64,000 nucleotides of DNA from Stackebrandtia albiflava (lineage in GTDB: Bacteria > Actinomycetota > Actinomycetes > Mycobacteriales > Micromonosporaceae): contig NZ_VLLL01000011.1 of the NCBI RefSeq assembly GCF_007994225.1, positions 62,001 through 126,000 of the forward strand, written 5' to 3'. The notes under the pieces were generated by a model, which was given only the letters and a program-made list of their open reading frames with translations, did not search any database and was not told the origin of the DNA. The position numbers and the translations under genes were made by a program. Position 1 is the first letter of the stretch. Each line of letters opens with the position of its first letter. Below are positions 18,494-26,487 of this stretch, one piece after another.

Positions 18494-18851
18494 CGTCAAC
18501 CGCGTGACGCCGATCTTCCGGCGTGAGCCGCCGACCGTGCGAGGAAACCGTCCACGGAAGCCGGTGGACGGGAAGAATCACGTCCGGGCAGGATTCACCG
18601 CCCGCCTGACCGAACGGTTCCCCTTCCCCTCCACCAACTGGTCAGTTCTGGTCGTTCCACCGGCTCGCAGCCGAGACTACTCGACCGCTATGACCCGTTC
18701 GCCCGTTTCGCCCGATATGTCGACGTGGACAGATCGCCCCTCGACAAGCCAGACTTGCGCAGGTCCAACGGTAAAGATGCGGCGACGATTTGGCCACTTC
18801 CCGGTAAGGAACCGTAACCTCCGGCCAGTTCGATGACGCACGAGGTGTGAG

Positions 18852-19244
18852 ATGACGCGAGGCAATGATCTGCTGCGAGACGCTCTACAACAACTCGACG
18901 GCTGGAACGCGGCACCGACGCATATCAGCCGAACCCTGACCATCGACGACAGCCAACACGCGGATCTGACCGAGCGGATCAAGATCTTCGCGGACGCCCT
19001 CGAACTGCGGCCACGTGTGCGCCGCCACGACGGCCGCACCGAGATCGCCCTCAACCGCGACGAGGGGGTCACCCTCTCGGAGATAAAGTTCGCGGCCCGC
19101 GTCGAGGACGCCTACCAGCACATCGCCGGAGTGACGGGCGTCACCGGCGGCCCGGGCGACCCCCACAAGGAGGCCAACACCGGCGCGCTCCGCGCCTGGT
19201 GGAACCGCCGGGTCAAACCGCAACCCCACGATCCCGCCGAGTGA
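18852..19244 (+). CDS. Divergent pterin-carbinolamine dehydratase-like protein
   Basis: 130 residues. The pattern LLRDALQQLDGWNAAPTHI, SRTLTIDD, IKIFADALELRPRVRRHDGRTEIALN and EGVTLSEIKFAARVEDAYQHI follows the PCD/DCoH fold (GW motif, central strands, LT-D/E-x-A helix). The paired His residues (HHP) that form the active site in true 4a-hydroxytetrahydrobiopterin dehydratases are absent; the position reads ELRPRV. It may therefore have lost the dehydratase reaction. Family membership is by pattern only. It is flanked by unrelated genes. Confidence 0.55.
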   Translation: MTRGNDLLRDALQQLDGWNAAPTHISRTLTIDDSQHADLTERIKIFADALELRPRVRRHDGRTEIALNRDEGVTLSEIKFAARVEDAYQHIAGVTGVTGGPGDPHKEANTGALRAWWNRRVKPQPHDPAE

Positions 19245-19387
19245 ACCCCGACGGGCCGGTGCCCGCCCGGTCCGTCGCACACGGGGTGCCGCCCACGCGG
19301 TGACGCGGTGGCCGCCGATCTCATCCGAGCTCCGCGCCGAACCGGTGACGCGGGAGTACGGCCGACCGGCCTCGGTGCCGAAACCGT

Positions 19388-19645
19388 TCAGGTCCGCCGG
19401 AACGCCGCGGCCCCCGAACGGGTGGCCGTCACGTCGTTGATCGCCCGGTCTATCGACACCGCGATGCCCGACAGCTCCCTCGCGAGGGCCCTGGTCTGCG
19501 CCGCCTGCACGTCGGCGTCGAGCCGACTCAGGGACCTGGCCAGTTCCTCGGCGAGCCGCCCGGCGTTGGCGAACGACGCCCGCGCCGAGTTCAGCCGGTT
19601 GACGCCGTGGTCGATCGCCTCCAGGACCTCTCTGGTAGATGCCAT
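19388..19645 (-). CDS. Small helical protein of unknown function
   Basis: 85 residues from ATG 19645. It is almost entirely predicted alpha helix rich in Ala, Arg, Leu and Asp (VNRLNSARASFANAGRLAEEL, SRLDADVQAAQTRALAREL), reminiscent in size and composition of WXG100-like or secreted-effector-associated helical hairpins, but with no WXG motif. No partner gene is adjacent. The upstream extension to 19780 is Gly/Arg-rich and looks non-coding. Confidence 0.55.
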   Translation of the reverse strand: MASTREVLEAIDHGVNRLNSARASFANAGRLAEELARSLSRLDADVQAAQTRALARELSGIAVSIDRAINDVTATRSGAAAFRRT

Positions 19646-19813
19646 GGCCGGCCTCCTGCCGTCGCACCACGGCGGGCTGCTCCGCCCACCGGTGCCCTGA
19701 AACGATAGGCCGAAACCCCCGCCCGGCCTGTCACCTTCCCGACAGCCGGAGCCGCGTGACCGACCAAGCCGGCATTTCAACCCACCAAGCCGGCACCCGG
19801 TCTCCGGCCGAGG

Positions 19814-20329
19814 TCAGTAGTGGGCGACTACCTGGCGGAGCGGGAGCCGCAGGGCCGCCTCGATCTCGGCGACGGTCTCCGGTCGCAGGGGGAGTGGACA
19901 TTCCGGGTCGGTCGTCACGATGCTGAAACGGGCGAAGCCGACCGGCCACCGGTAGTGGAGGGAGTGGAGATCCGTGCCGGTCGCGCAGCAGGGCGTCACG
20001 ACCGTCAGTGAGTCGAAGTACCCGCCGGGAAGGGCCGCCCGGTCCATCGCGCCGTCCCACCAGCCGTCCAGCTCGGCGCCGCAGCCGGGACATTCGACGC
20101 CCTCCCAATTGCCCCCGCCGTCGATGAACGCCAGGCCCGGCAGTTCCCACACGTCATAATTTCGGGCGTCGGGGAGCAACCGCCGGACCGTGTGCATCGC
20201 CACCGCGACGGCCTCGGCGGCCGGTCGCGCACCGGCCTCCTCCGGGATGAGGTGGAGCATGGTGAAGGACACCGATCGATTCTGCCGGAACGGATCCTCG
20301 TCGGTCCACACTGACCCTTCGCCGGGCAT
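19814..20329 (-). CDS. Conserved hypothetical protein with CPGC motif
   Basis: 171 residues from ATG 20329; a GTG at 20311 is an equally good start, with GAAGGG just upstream. Features seen are TMLHLIPEEAG, a WELPGLAFIDGGGNW segment, a CPGC pair near residue 80 and a CC pair further on (TPCCATGTDLHSL), then YRWPVGFARF. The two Cys pairs could bind zinc. It is divergent from another Cys-rich small protein, with only 15-33 bp between start codons, so promoters must overlap the coding ends. Function unknown. Confidence 0.65.
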   Translation of the reverse strand: MPGEGSVWTDEDPFRQNRSVSFTMLHLIPEEAGARPAAEAVAVAMHTVRRLLPDARNYDVWELPGLAFIDGGGNWEGVECPGCGAELDGWWDGAMDRAALPGGYFDSLTVVTPCCATGTDLHSLHYRWPVGFARFSIVTTDPECPLPLRPETVAEIEAALRLPLRQVVAHY

Positions 20330-20344
20330 GGGATCATCGGGCGG

Positions 20345-20713
20345 ATGACCGTCTACACCTGCCCGTGCTGTGGCCACCGAGAGTTCGAGGAGCCGCCGGG
20401 ATCGCACATGATCTGTCCGGTCTGCTTCTGGGAGGACGACGCGGTGCAACTGCGGTGGCCGGACCTCGCCGGAGGCGCGAACACGGTGTCACTCATCGAG
20501 GGGCAGCGGAACTACCGGGAGGTCGGTGCCTGTAAGTCACGGGTGCGGCGGTACGTGCGCCCGCCCACCGGGCCACGCGATCCGGACTGGCGACCGATCG
20601 ATGTGGACAGCGACCGCTTCGAGGACCACGACTCACCGGAGCGCGCCGACTGGCCCGACGACATGACGACGCTGTACTGGTGGACACCCCGGTTCTGGCG
20701 ACCCGCCGGGTGA
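20345..20713 (+). CDS. CPCC-family cysteine-rich protein
   Basis: 122 residues starting MTVYTCPCCGHREF. Two CxxC pairs (CPCC at residues 6-9, CPVC near 25-28) precede the FWEDD motif, and the GGANTVSLIEGQRNYREVGA segment is typical of the CPCC family, thought to be a zinc ribbon. Role unknown. The stop codon touches the stop codon of the convergent membrane-protein gene with no base between. Confidence 0.85.
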   Translation: MTVYTCPCCGHREFEEPPGSHMICPVCFWEDDAVQLRWPDLAGGANTVSLIEGQRNYREVGACKSRVRRYVRPPTGPRDPDWRPIDVDSDRFEDHDSPERADWPDDMTTLYWWTPRFWRPAG

Positions 20714-21250
20714 CTACAGCAGACCGGGAAGGACGAAGGCCGCCGAGATCACGGCGTAGGTGAGCAGCGTCCCGCCCATCACGGCTCCCACGACGGAGCT
20801 CGTCGTGTGGCCGGTGCGACGGAGCCGCGGTATGACGGCGCCCAACAGGACGAGTTGCACCACTCCGGCCACCGCGATCGACACGTCGTCCAGCAACCAC
20901 GCCAGCGGCAGGAAGTGCGCCGCCACCACCACCGCCACCCACCACGCCATCCAGCGTGCCCGCTCCCGTGCGGCGAGGAGGCCGCAACCGGCGCCCGCCA
21001 GCACCACTTCGGCCGCCACCAGTACTCCGAACCAGTGATACCGGCCCTCCAACGCCGAAGCCGAATCCCAGTGCAGGTAGGTGGCGATGCCGAAGCCGAT
21101 CGCCAACAGGATGCCGAGCGAGGAGCCGACGCCCAGGCGCCACCGCCACCTCTGCGGCGGATCCTCCTGCGCCCAACCGAACCACACCACGGTCATCAAT
21201 CCGAACCAGCCGGTGGTGAACAGGGCGTCACGGAGGAAATCGGTCAACAC
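20714..21250 (-). CDS. Integral membrane protein of unknown function
   Basis: 178 residues with five or six hydrophobic segments: GWFGLMTVVWFGW, LGILLAIGFGIATYLHW, FGVLVAAEVVLAGAGCGLLAA, MAWWVAVVVAAHFLPLAWLL, IAVAGVVQLVLLGAVI and GGTLLTYAVISAAFVLP. Related small proteins in actinomycetes are annotated only as hypothetical. It is convergent, stop to stop, with the CPCC gene. Confidence 0.7.
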   Translation of the reverse strand: MLTDFLRDALFTTGWFGLMTVVWFGWAQEDPPQRWRWRLGVGSSLGILLAIGFGIATYLHWDSASALEGRYHWFGVLVAAEVVLAGAGCGLLAARERARWMAWWVAVVVAAHFLPLAWLLDDVSIAVAGVVQLVLLGAVIPRLRRTGHTTSSVVGAVMGGTLLTYAVISAAFVLPGLL

Positions 21251-21546
21251 GGGGAATCCTTAGGGCTCGGGGCTGACCGCCACGGTACCGCCCGCACCCG
21301 GTTCGCCCGAGCAACTGTGTCGGCGACCACCGGCTTCACGTCGGAACGGTGTTTCGCCGCCGTCGCTTTCGAAGTCCTCCGGATGTGCGCGACCCGTATT
21401 CCGGTGGTCGATCCCCGTTCCTCCGTCATCGGAGTCGGCGGCCGGGTGTGCTCCTGCGGAGTGCCAAGTGGTGAGACGGGGCGGGGGTCTGATGTGTTGT
21501 AGTCCGGGGGTTGCGGAATGTTGTGTGAGGTGTGGACGATGGTGGG

Positions 21547-21996
21547 GTGAGGGAGCGCGATCTGTACGGTGTGATGGTCCTAGCGGTGGTGGGCGTGAGC
21601 GCGTTCTGCGTGGTGGGGTGGGGTACCCGGCTGGCCAATGAGCTGGCGGGCGTGGGGGCGTTCGTATTGGCCGCGATCACCGCGGCGCCGGTGGTCGCGA
21701 AGTGGTGGGGAGGATCGAAACCGTTCGCGTCGTCACGCGGGAAACCCGGGATCGAGTCGGATGAGGAGCGTGAGAAGCGGTACCGCAGGGGGATCGAAGC
21801 CGGCGACGCCTGGGCGATGTACCTGCTGGGAATCTTGCGGAAGCAGCAGGGGAATCTCGATGAGGCGGAGAGGTGGATACGCAAGGCTGCCGACGCCGGT
21901 CTCGTCAACGCCATGTTGAACCTCTCGGTGATGGCGGAGAGGCGGGGCGATACCGCCCAAGCGAGAGAGTGGATGCGTAAGGCCGCCGACTCTTGA
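21547..21996 (+). CDS. Membrane-anchored Sel1/TPR-repeat protein
   Basis: About 149 residues; the start is uncertain (GTG 21547 chosen, GTG 21532 possible). Two hydrophobic segments (VMVLAVVGVSAFCVVGWG and LAGVGAFVLAAITAAPVV) precede a soluble part with two Sel1-like repeats: GDAWAMYLLGILRKQQGNLDEA then WIRKAADAGLVNAMLNLSVM, ending WMRKAADS. Sel1/TPR repeats mediate protein contacts. No neighbour suggests a partner. Confidence 0.65.
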   Translation: MRERDLYGVMVLAVVGVSAFCVVGWGTRLANELAGVGAFVLAAITAAPVVAKWWGGSKPFASSRGKPGIESDEEREKRYRRGIEAGDAWAMYLLGILRKQQGNLDEAERWIRKAADAGLVNAMLNLSVMAERRGDTAQAREWMRKAADS

Positions 21997-22199
21997 GCCG
22001 GGCGAACCCCGGCCATACCCTCCGGCGGTAACGAGTGGTGGACCGCCGGCCGGGTCAGCGGGGTCCGTACGGTTCGAACTCCTCCGACCGGTTCCACCAC
22101 ACCCTCCGGGCCGCCGGCCCTCCGGCCGGAGCCTCACCTCGTGCGGGCGGTCACGGACGCGCGGACGGCTGCCGTGCGCTCATGACCGCCCGGCGGTGA

Positions 22200-22700
22200 T
22201 CAGACCGGTACGGCGCAGATCGCCCAGGACAGGCGTCCCCGTTTACGTGTCTCCACATGAGACTGTCCGTCCGGGTGCCCTTCGCAGATCGACGCGCGGG
22301 CATCGGAGGCCGAACCGGACGACGTGTACGCCACCACCTCGAACCGTGCGGCCGGGTCGTCGCAGGACACCACCGGCATCCCGCCGTAGATGTCGCCCTC
22401 CATGCTGCTGAGGCAGTCGCCGAGTTCCGGCCGCTCCGCGTTCCACACCTGGACACCGAACCAACCGGCACCGGCGAGTATCACGATGGTCAGGATGATC
22501 CGGAAGCCGCCGCCGCGACGTTTCGCGGGCGGTGGCTGTTGTGGCGGCGGCGCGTAGCCGTGCTGCTGCGGGTGACCGTGCACGGGTTGCCCGGTGTACC
22601 CCTGATGCGGGTATCCGTACTGGGGAGGCGGGTAGCCCTGTGGTGGTGGTGCCTGCGGGTGACCGTGTCGAGGTGGGTAACCCTGCGGCGGGTAGGCCAC
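22200..22700 (-). CDS. LppU-like membrane protein with Pro/Gln-rich head
   Basis: 166 residues from GTG 22700 (AGGAGA upstream). The first 60 residues are low-complexity YPPQGYPP/HGHPQ-type repeats, then KRRGGG, one transmembrane helix (IILTIVILAGAGWFGVQVW) and a small extracytoplasmic domain with GDCLSSMEGD, VVSCDDPAARFEVV and CEGHPDG. The Cys-bearing domain resembles the LppU/SCO3897 family of actinomycete surface proteins, usually with the same Pro-rich cytoplasmic region. Function unknown. Confidence 0.75.
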   Translation of the reverse strand: MAYPPQGYPPRHGHPQAPPPQGYPPPQYGYPHQGYTGQPVHGHPQQHGYAPPPQQPPPAKRRGGGFRIILTIVILAGAGWFGVQVWNAERPELGDCLSSMEGDIYGGMPVVSCDDPAARFEVVAYTSSGSASDARASICEGHPDGQSHVETRKRGRLSWAICAVPV

Positions 22701-22779
22701 GGTGTTCTCCTAAGGGGACGGGGAGGTGGGGCACCGCAATATAATCCACCGCCACAACCTCCGCCGGCGCCGTTTCGGA

Positions 22780-23523
22780 CTACACCGGGTCGCGGTGCCG
22801 CACCCACAGGTTCTCCTCGCGGTAGACGGCCTCGTCCCGTTCGCGGTCGACGGTCACGAGGTTGAGGGCGCCCGGTACGACGTATTCACCGCTGACCGGG
22901 AACGGCATGTCGGCCCACTGCTCCCACTCCCGGACGGTTCCGGGAATGACCATCGAGTTCGGGGCGGGCGCCAGGATGCGGGCGCCGAGGCGTTGATGGG
23001 TGCGGATCCACGGGTCGACGGACAAGCCGTCGTCGCGGACCCAGGTGGCGTACTCCGCCATGCCGACGTTCGGGTATCGGTGTTTCCACGTCGGACGCAG
23101 CGGGGCGATCACGTGACGCAGACCCGCTTCCGCGGCCCGAGCGGTCAACGCCGCGATGACCTCCGTCGCGAGGCCGCGCCCGTCGTGTTCGGGATGAACG
23201 GCCGCCGCCATGAGGCTGAACGTGTCGGCCGGGCGGCCGGCCTCGTGGTCCTCCACCGACCTGGCCAGCGCGCCGTCATAACCCTCGGGCAGGTCCTCGA
23301 CGGTCTGGTTCCACGTGAACGGGACGCCCCAGCCTCCGGCGACCGGCCGCCCGCCGTCGAGGAGCAGTACGTCGAAGGTCCTGAAGTACCTCCCGACCCG
23401 ATCCAGGTACCGGGGGACGACCGGATCGTGGAAGACGAACTCCGGCCAGCGCTGCCGGAACGCCGCGGCTACCTCGGGTGCCAGGTCCGGCCGGTCCCTC
23501 GCGGTGACGCACGTGAAGGTCAT
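22780..23523 (-). CDS. GNAT-family N-acetyltransferase
   Basis: 247 residues. The acetyl-CoA-binding motif A is MAAAVHPEHDGRGLATEVIAALTARA (its Q/RxxGxG/A element is DGRGLA), followed by RHVIAPLRPTWKHRYP. The C-terminal VREWEQWADMPFPVSGEYVVPGALNLV is shared by longer actinomycete GNATs of unknown substrate. It is upstream of, and co-directional with, the LppU-like gene, about 80 bp apart. Confidence 0.8.
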   Translation of the reverse strand: MTFTCVTARDRPDLAPEVAAAFRQRWPEFVFHDPVVPRYLDRVGRYFRTFDVLLLDGGRPVAGGWGVPFTWNQTVEDLPEGYDGALARSVEDHEAGRPADTFSLMAAAVHPEHDGRGLATEVIAALTARAAEAGLRHVIAPLRPTWKHRYPNVGMAEYATWVRDDGLSVDPWIRTHQRLGARILAPAPNSMVIPGTVREWEQWADMPFPVSGEYVVPGALNLVTVDRERDEAVYREENLWVRHRDPV

Positions 23524-23576
23524 GCGGTGAGCATGTCAGGGGCGTGGAACGGTGTCCACGGAGATCCGGGGACCGG

Positions 23577-23936
23577 TCACGGGTTCCGCGTCACGAGCTG
23601 GTGGACCACTTCCAGCCGCCCGGCGGCGATCAGGCACGGTATCGGTTCGGCACCGTTCGCGTCGGCGTCGAAGGCGACCAGCACGGGCGGCGGCTCGGCC
23701 AGGCCGTTGACGAGCCGAGTCCGTTCGGTCTCGGTGGGCGCACGGAAGACCGGATCGTGGAACGACGTCGGGCAGGCCACGAACTCGGGCTCGTGGAAGA
23801 CCAGTTCCAGGCCGTGGTGGTAGGTGAGGTCGTACCCGGCGGCCAGCCGGAGCCGGACCGGGTCACAGGCGATGATCTCCCAGTCCCACCAGGATCCCTC
23901 GGGCAGGACTAGCGGAGACCCGGCATCGTCGGCCAT
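23577..23936 (-). CDS. DUF402-like hypothetical protein
   Basis: 119 residues from ATG 23936. The sequence GSWWDWEIIACDPVRLRLAAGYDLTYHHGLELVFHEPEFVACP is followed by DPVFRAPTETE and a short C-terminal domain. The beta-rich WW/YHHGLEL pattern is weakly reminiscent of DUF402 or immunity-type beta-barrels; I am not sure of the family. The start lies 28 bp inside the end of the upstream gene, so the two are probably translated together. Confidence 0.6.
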   Translation of the reverse strand: MADDAGSPLVLPEGSWWDWEIIACDPVRLRLAAGYDLTYHHGLELVFHEPEFVACPTSFHDPVFRAPTETERTRLVNGLAEPPPVLVAFDADANGAEPIPCLIAAGRLEVVHQLVTRNP

Positions 23937-24271
23937 AACGTGGATGTCGCTTCCGTGCCGGTGGCCAGGACGAGGGCGGCCATTCTCCGCAGCCGATCGA
24001 GATAACCGGCCTCCGTGGGGTCGGTGACCTCGGCCGTGATCTTCGAGAGCGCGACGAGACACTCGTGCATCGTCGACCGTTTCTCGGCATCGAAGGCGCC
24101 GGCGAGGAACGAGGACACGCAGCCGGCGGTGAGGGTGTCACACAGGACGACGTCCTCGCCCGCGACGACTCGGCCGCGAAGGCCCGCCGGGAACGGTGTG
24201 GCGAGATGTTCCCGCCACCACACGCCGACGGTGCCGGCGTCCCCGGCGTCGGAGACCGGAGTCGGTGACAT
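23909..24271 (-). CDS. Hypothetical protein upstream of the WW/YHHGLEL protein
   Basis: 120 residues from ATG 24271 (an ATG five codons upstream is in frame). It is helical, with VWWREHLATPFPAGLRGRVVAGED, TLTAGCVSSFLAGAFDAEKRSTM and LDRLRRMAALVLATG. No recognisable catalytic motif is present. It overlaps the downstream gene by 28 bp, an arrangement seen in paired small proteins, so the two products may interact. Confidence 0.6.
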   Translation of the reverse strand: MSPTPVSDAGDAGTVGVWWREHLATPFPAGLRGRVVAGEDVVLCDTLTAGCVSSFLAGAFDAEKRSTMHECLVALSKITAEVTDPTEAGYLDRLRRMAALVLATGTEATSTLWPTMPGLR

Positions 24272-24328
24272 GGCGTTCCCTCCCATGAGGTCGAGGGTTC
24301 TCGGTAGTAGGGGCCCTCCCCGACGTTC

Positions 24329-24976
24329 CTATGAGGGCTTGAAGCCGCGTTGTAGTAGGTCGGAACCAGGCCCGCTGTCGTTGTGCATGGTGAGGGAGCC
24401 GAGATCGTAGCCGGCGCGGACGACGTCGTCGTGCGACTCGGTGAGGATGACCCGGCTGCCGTGATCATGATCGAACACATGGGGATCCTTGAACGCATAC
24501 ACGCTCCACGTCGTTCCGGGCGCGAACCTGTCCAGACAACTCTCGTGGACGATGTCGGCGATCGCAGCCTGCAGCGTCTCCCCGTCGATGTCCACGGTGA
24601 CGGTGACCAGGTGGTGGACCGGCATGTGACTCTCCGCGTCCGGTGTGAACGTGACCGTCCCGCTGACCGTCGCCTGCCTGGGCGTCCAGTCGAGCGCGGG
24701 AAGTCTCCTGCGATGGAGCATCAACATGACCAGTACCCCCGCGACACCGACGACGAGGATCACGACGAAGATGCGTTCTCCCGTCGACGCCGGCGGTTCC
24801 CGCATGAAGCCGACGGCCAGCCATGCCACGAGCAGGAACTCGATCGTCCCCAACACGATGAGCATGAAGCGGTCCGCCGCACGGCGTAGCGCGGCGTCGG
24901 GCAACGCCTGAATGTCCTCCACGGCGACCTGCCCTTCCGGAGTGCCGTCCGTCACGGCGTTCCTGTTTCCGGACAT
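24329..24976 (-). CDS. Two-helix membrane protein of unknown function
   Basis: 215 residues. Two transmembrane segments (FMLIVLGTIEFLLVAWLAVGF and IFVVILVVGVAGVLVMLML) are followed by HRRR and a soluble beta-rich domain (ATVSGTVTFTPDAESHM, HLVTVTVDIDGETLQ, WSVYAFKDPHVFDHDHGSRVIL). The arrangement is like DUF3592-type small membrane proteins, but the family is not certain. It is the first of three co-directional small genes. Confidence 0.65.
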   Translation of the reverse strand: MSGNRNAVTDGTPEGQVAVEDIQALPDAALRRAADRFMLIVLGTIEFLLVAWLAVGFMREPPASTGERIFVVILVVGVAGVLVMLMLHRRRLPALDWTPRQATVSGTVTFTPDAESHMPVHHLVTVTVDIDGETLQAAIADIVHESCLDRFAPGTTWSVYAFKDPHVFDHDHGSRVILTESHDDVVRAGYDLGSLTMHNDSGPGSDLLQRGFKPS

Positions 24977-25073
24977 TATCTCTCGGCTGCGGCTCCATCG
25001 GGGGCCGCCGTCGCGCCGACCTCCTGTGAGGCGTCGCGCCAGGGGCGATGGGACGTCGGCGATCGTGACGGTG

Positions 25074-25101
25074 TTGCCGCACGACGGTGGCGCGCTACAT
25101 T
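25074..25101 (+). promoter_or_regulatory. Candidate leaderless promoter of the hydrolase-marR operon
   Basis: TTGCCG (25074-25079), a 16-bp spacer and TACATT (25096-25101). The -10 box ends six bases before the ATG at 25108, so transcription would start at or next to the start codon. There is no Shine-Dalgarno sequence ahead of that ATG. Confidence 0.55.
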
Positions 25102-25115
25102 GTTCGTATGCGAAC
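25102..25115. promoter_or_regulatory. Palindrome over the hydrolase start codon
   Basis: GTTCG-TATG-CGAAC, a perfect 5-bp inverted repeat whose centre contains the start codon. It lies just downstream of the -10 box. The second gene of the operon is a MarR regulator, so this is a candidate autoregulatory operator. Confidence 0.5.
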
Positions 25116-26007
25116 TAATGACACGGGCGAAGCCGTCCGGGAACGCGTGGCCATCGACGTACCCGCGGGTGGAACCATCGCCGGAACGGTGAGGACCCCC
25201 TCGGCGCGGCCTCCGGCGGCGGTGGTGGTGATCCACCCGGCCACGGCCGTGCCAGAGCGCCTGTACTCCGGGTTCGCCGACCATCTCGCCGCGCACGGAT
25301 TCGCGGTCGTGACCTACGACTACCGCGGCACGGGAGCCTCGGGCAACCCGCGAACCCACCGTGACCTTCGGATGCGGGACTGGATGGAGACCGACGTCCC
25401 CACCGTGGCGGCGTGGGCGCGAGGCCGCTTCCCGGACCCGCCGCACCTCGCGGTGGGACACAGCATCGGGGGACACGCGCTCGCCCTCGCCAACGGCACC
25501 GAGGGCCTGGCGGGGTTCGTCGCGGTGGCCTCGCACGCCGGCGTCACCAAGACGATCCCGGCCGCCTCCGAACGGCTGCGGGTCTGGGCGATCCTACGTG
25601 TCCTGGGGCCGGTCACCTCCCACCTGTTCGGTTACGTGCCGGGGCGACGCCTCGGCGTCGGCGAGGACATGCCCGGCGCGGCGATGCGCGAATGGAGTCG
25701 TTGGTCGCGTTCTCCGGGATACTTCTTCGACGACCCCGGCATGAACGCGCGCGAGCGCGCGGCGTCGACCACGACCGACGTGCTCGCCATCGGGTTCAGC
25801 GACGATCCCTGGGCCACACCCGCGCAGATCGACGCGATCTTCGACCGTCTCACCGCGGCCGAGGTCGAGCGCCGCACGTACACGCCGGAACAGGGAGGGG
25901 TGGCCGCGATCGGGCACACCGGTTTCTTCCGGCGGGCCCTGCGCGACACCCTGTGGGGCGACGTCCGTGACTGGCTGCGCGGTAAGGCGGGACTTCCCCA
26001 TGGCTGA
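25108..26007 (+). CDS. Alpha/beta-hydrolase
   Basis: 299 residues. Features of the fold are VVVIHPATAVPERLYSGFADHL, VVTYDYRGTGASG, the nucleophile elbow GHSIGGHAL (Ser in GxSxG), and a late TTDVLAIGFSDDPWA segment giving the acid, then IGHTGFF giving the His. It resembles the uncharacterised YbfF/SCO-type hydrolases often encoded with a regulator. The first ATG (25087) is rejected because the -10 box lies between it and 25108. The stop overlaps the start of the MarR gene by 8 bp. Confidence 0.85.
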   Translation: MRTNDTGEAVRERVAIDVPAGGTIAGTVRTPSARPPAAVVVIHPATAVPERLYSGFADHLAAHGFAVVTYDYRGTGASGNPRTHRDLRMRDWMETDVPTVAAWARGRFPDPPHLAVGHSIGGHALALANGTEGLAGFVAVASHAGVTKTIPAASERLRVWAILRVLGPVTSHLFGYVPGRRLGVGEDMPGAAMREWSRWSRSPGYFFDDPGMNARERAASTTTDVLAIGFSDDPWATPAQIDAIFDRLTAAEVERRTYTPEQGGVAAIGHTGFFRRALRDTLWGDVRDWLRGKAGLPHG

Positions 26008-26440
26008 GCACGGTGCCGAAGCGCGCCCTCCGCGACTGGTCTTCCTCACCATCCTCGCCGAACGGCGCCTGCACCGGTGGATCGACGCCAGAGGGAGGGA
26101 CCACGGCGTCACCTCGGCCGGAGCGGGCGTGCTGTTCCATCTCGGCGGCAACCCCGGCGCCACCGTCGGGGACATCACCAGGGCACTGCACGCGTCACCG
26201 GCCGGAGCCAGCGGGCTCCTCGCGCGCATGGAGACGGCGGGCCTCATCACCCGCACGCCCGATGCGGACGACCGGCGGAGCCTGCGTGTCGCCCTCACTC
26301 CGGCGGGACGGGAGGCGCTGGCCTCGGCACGGAGCGCGCTCGGTGAGCTGAACGCGCACCTCGTCGACGGATTCACCGACGAGGAGCTCGCGGTGGTGGC
26401 GCGCTGGCTGGGCCACGCCGCGCGGCTTCCGGATCGCTAA
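26000..26440 (+). CDS. MarR-family transcriptional regulator
   Basis: 146 residues from ATG 26000, overlapping the hydrolase stop. The winged helix is visible: TSAGAGVLFHLGGNPGATVGDITRALHASPAGASGLLARMETAGLI then the wing TRTPDADDRRSLRVALTPAGREAL, which is the MarR DxRxxxxxLT signature. It is coupled to the hydrolase and probably represses its own operon, perhaps through the palindrome over the operon's start. Confidence 0.9.
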   Translation: MAEHGAEARPPRLVFLTILAERRLHRWIDARGRDHGVTSAGAGVLFHLGGNPGATVGDITRALHASPAGASGLLARMETAGLITRTPDADDRRSLRVALTPAGREALASARSALGELNAHLVDGFTDEELAVVARWLGHAARLPDR

Positions 26441-26487
26441 CCGCCCGGGATCCCCTGTGGACCCGGCGTGGAGCCCACCCGGGATCG

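Larger units (their letters stand above)
18412..18851. other. Intergenic stretch with two terminators
   Basis: 440 bp. The first 80 bp hold two strong hairpins ending the protease transcript. The rest, before the gene at 18852, shows no defensible gene or promoter; it is slightly less GC-rich than the flanking coding DNA. Confidence 0.6.
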
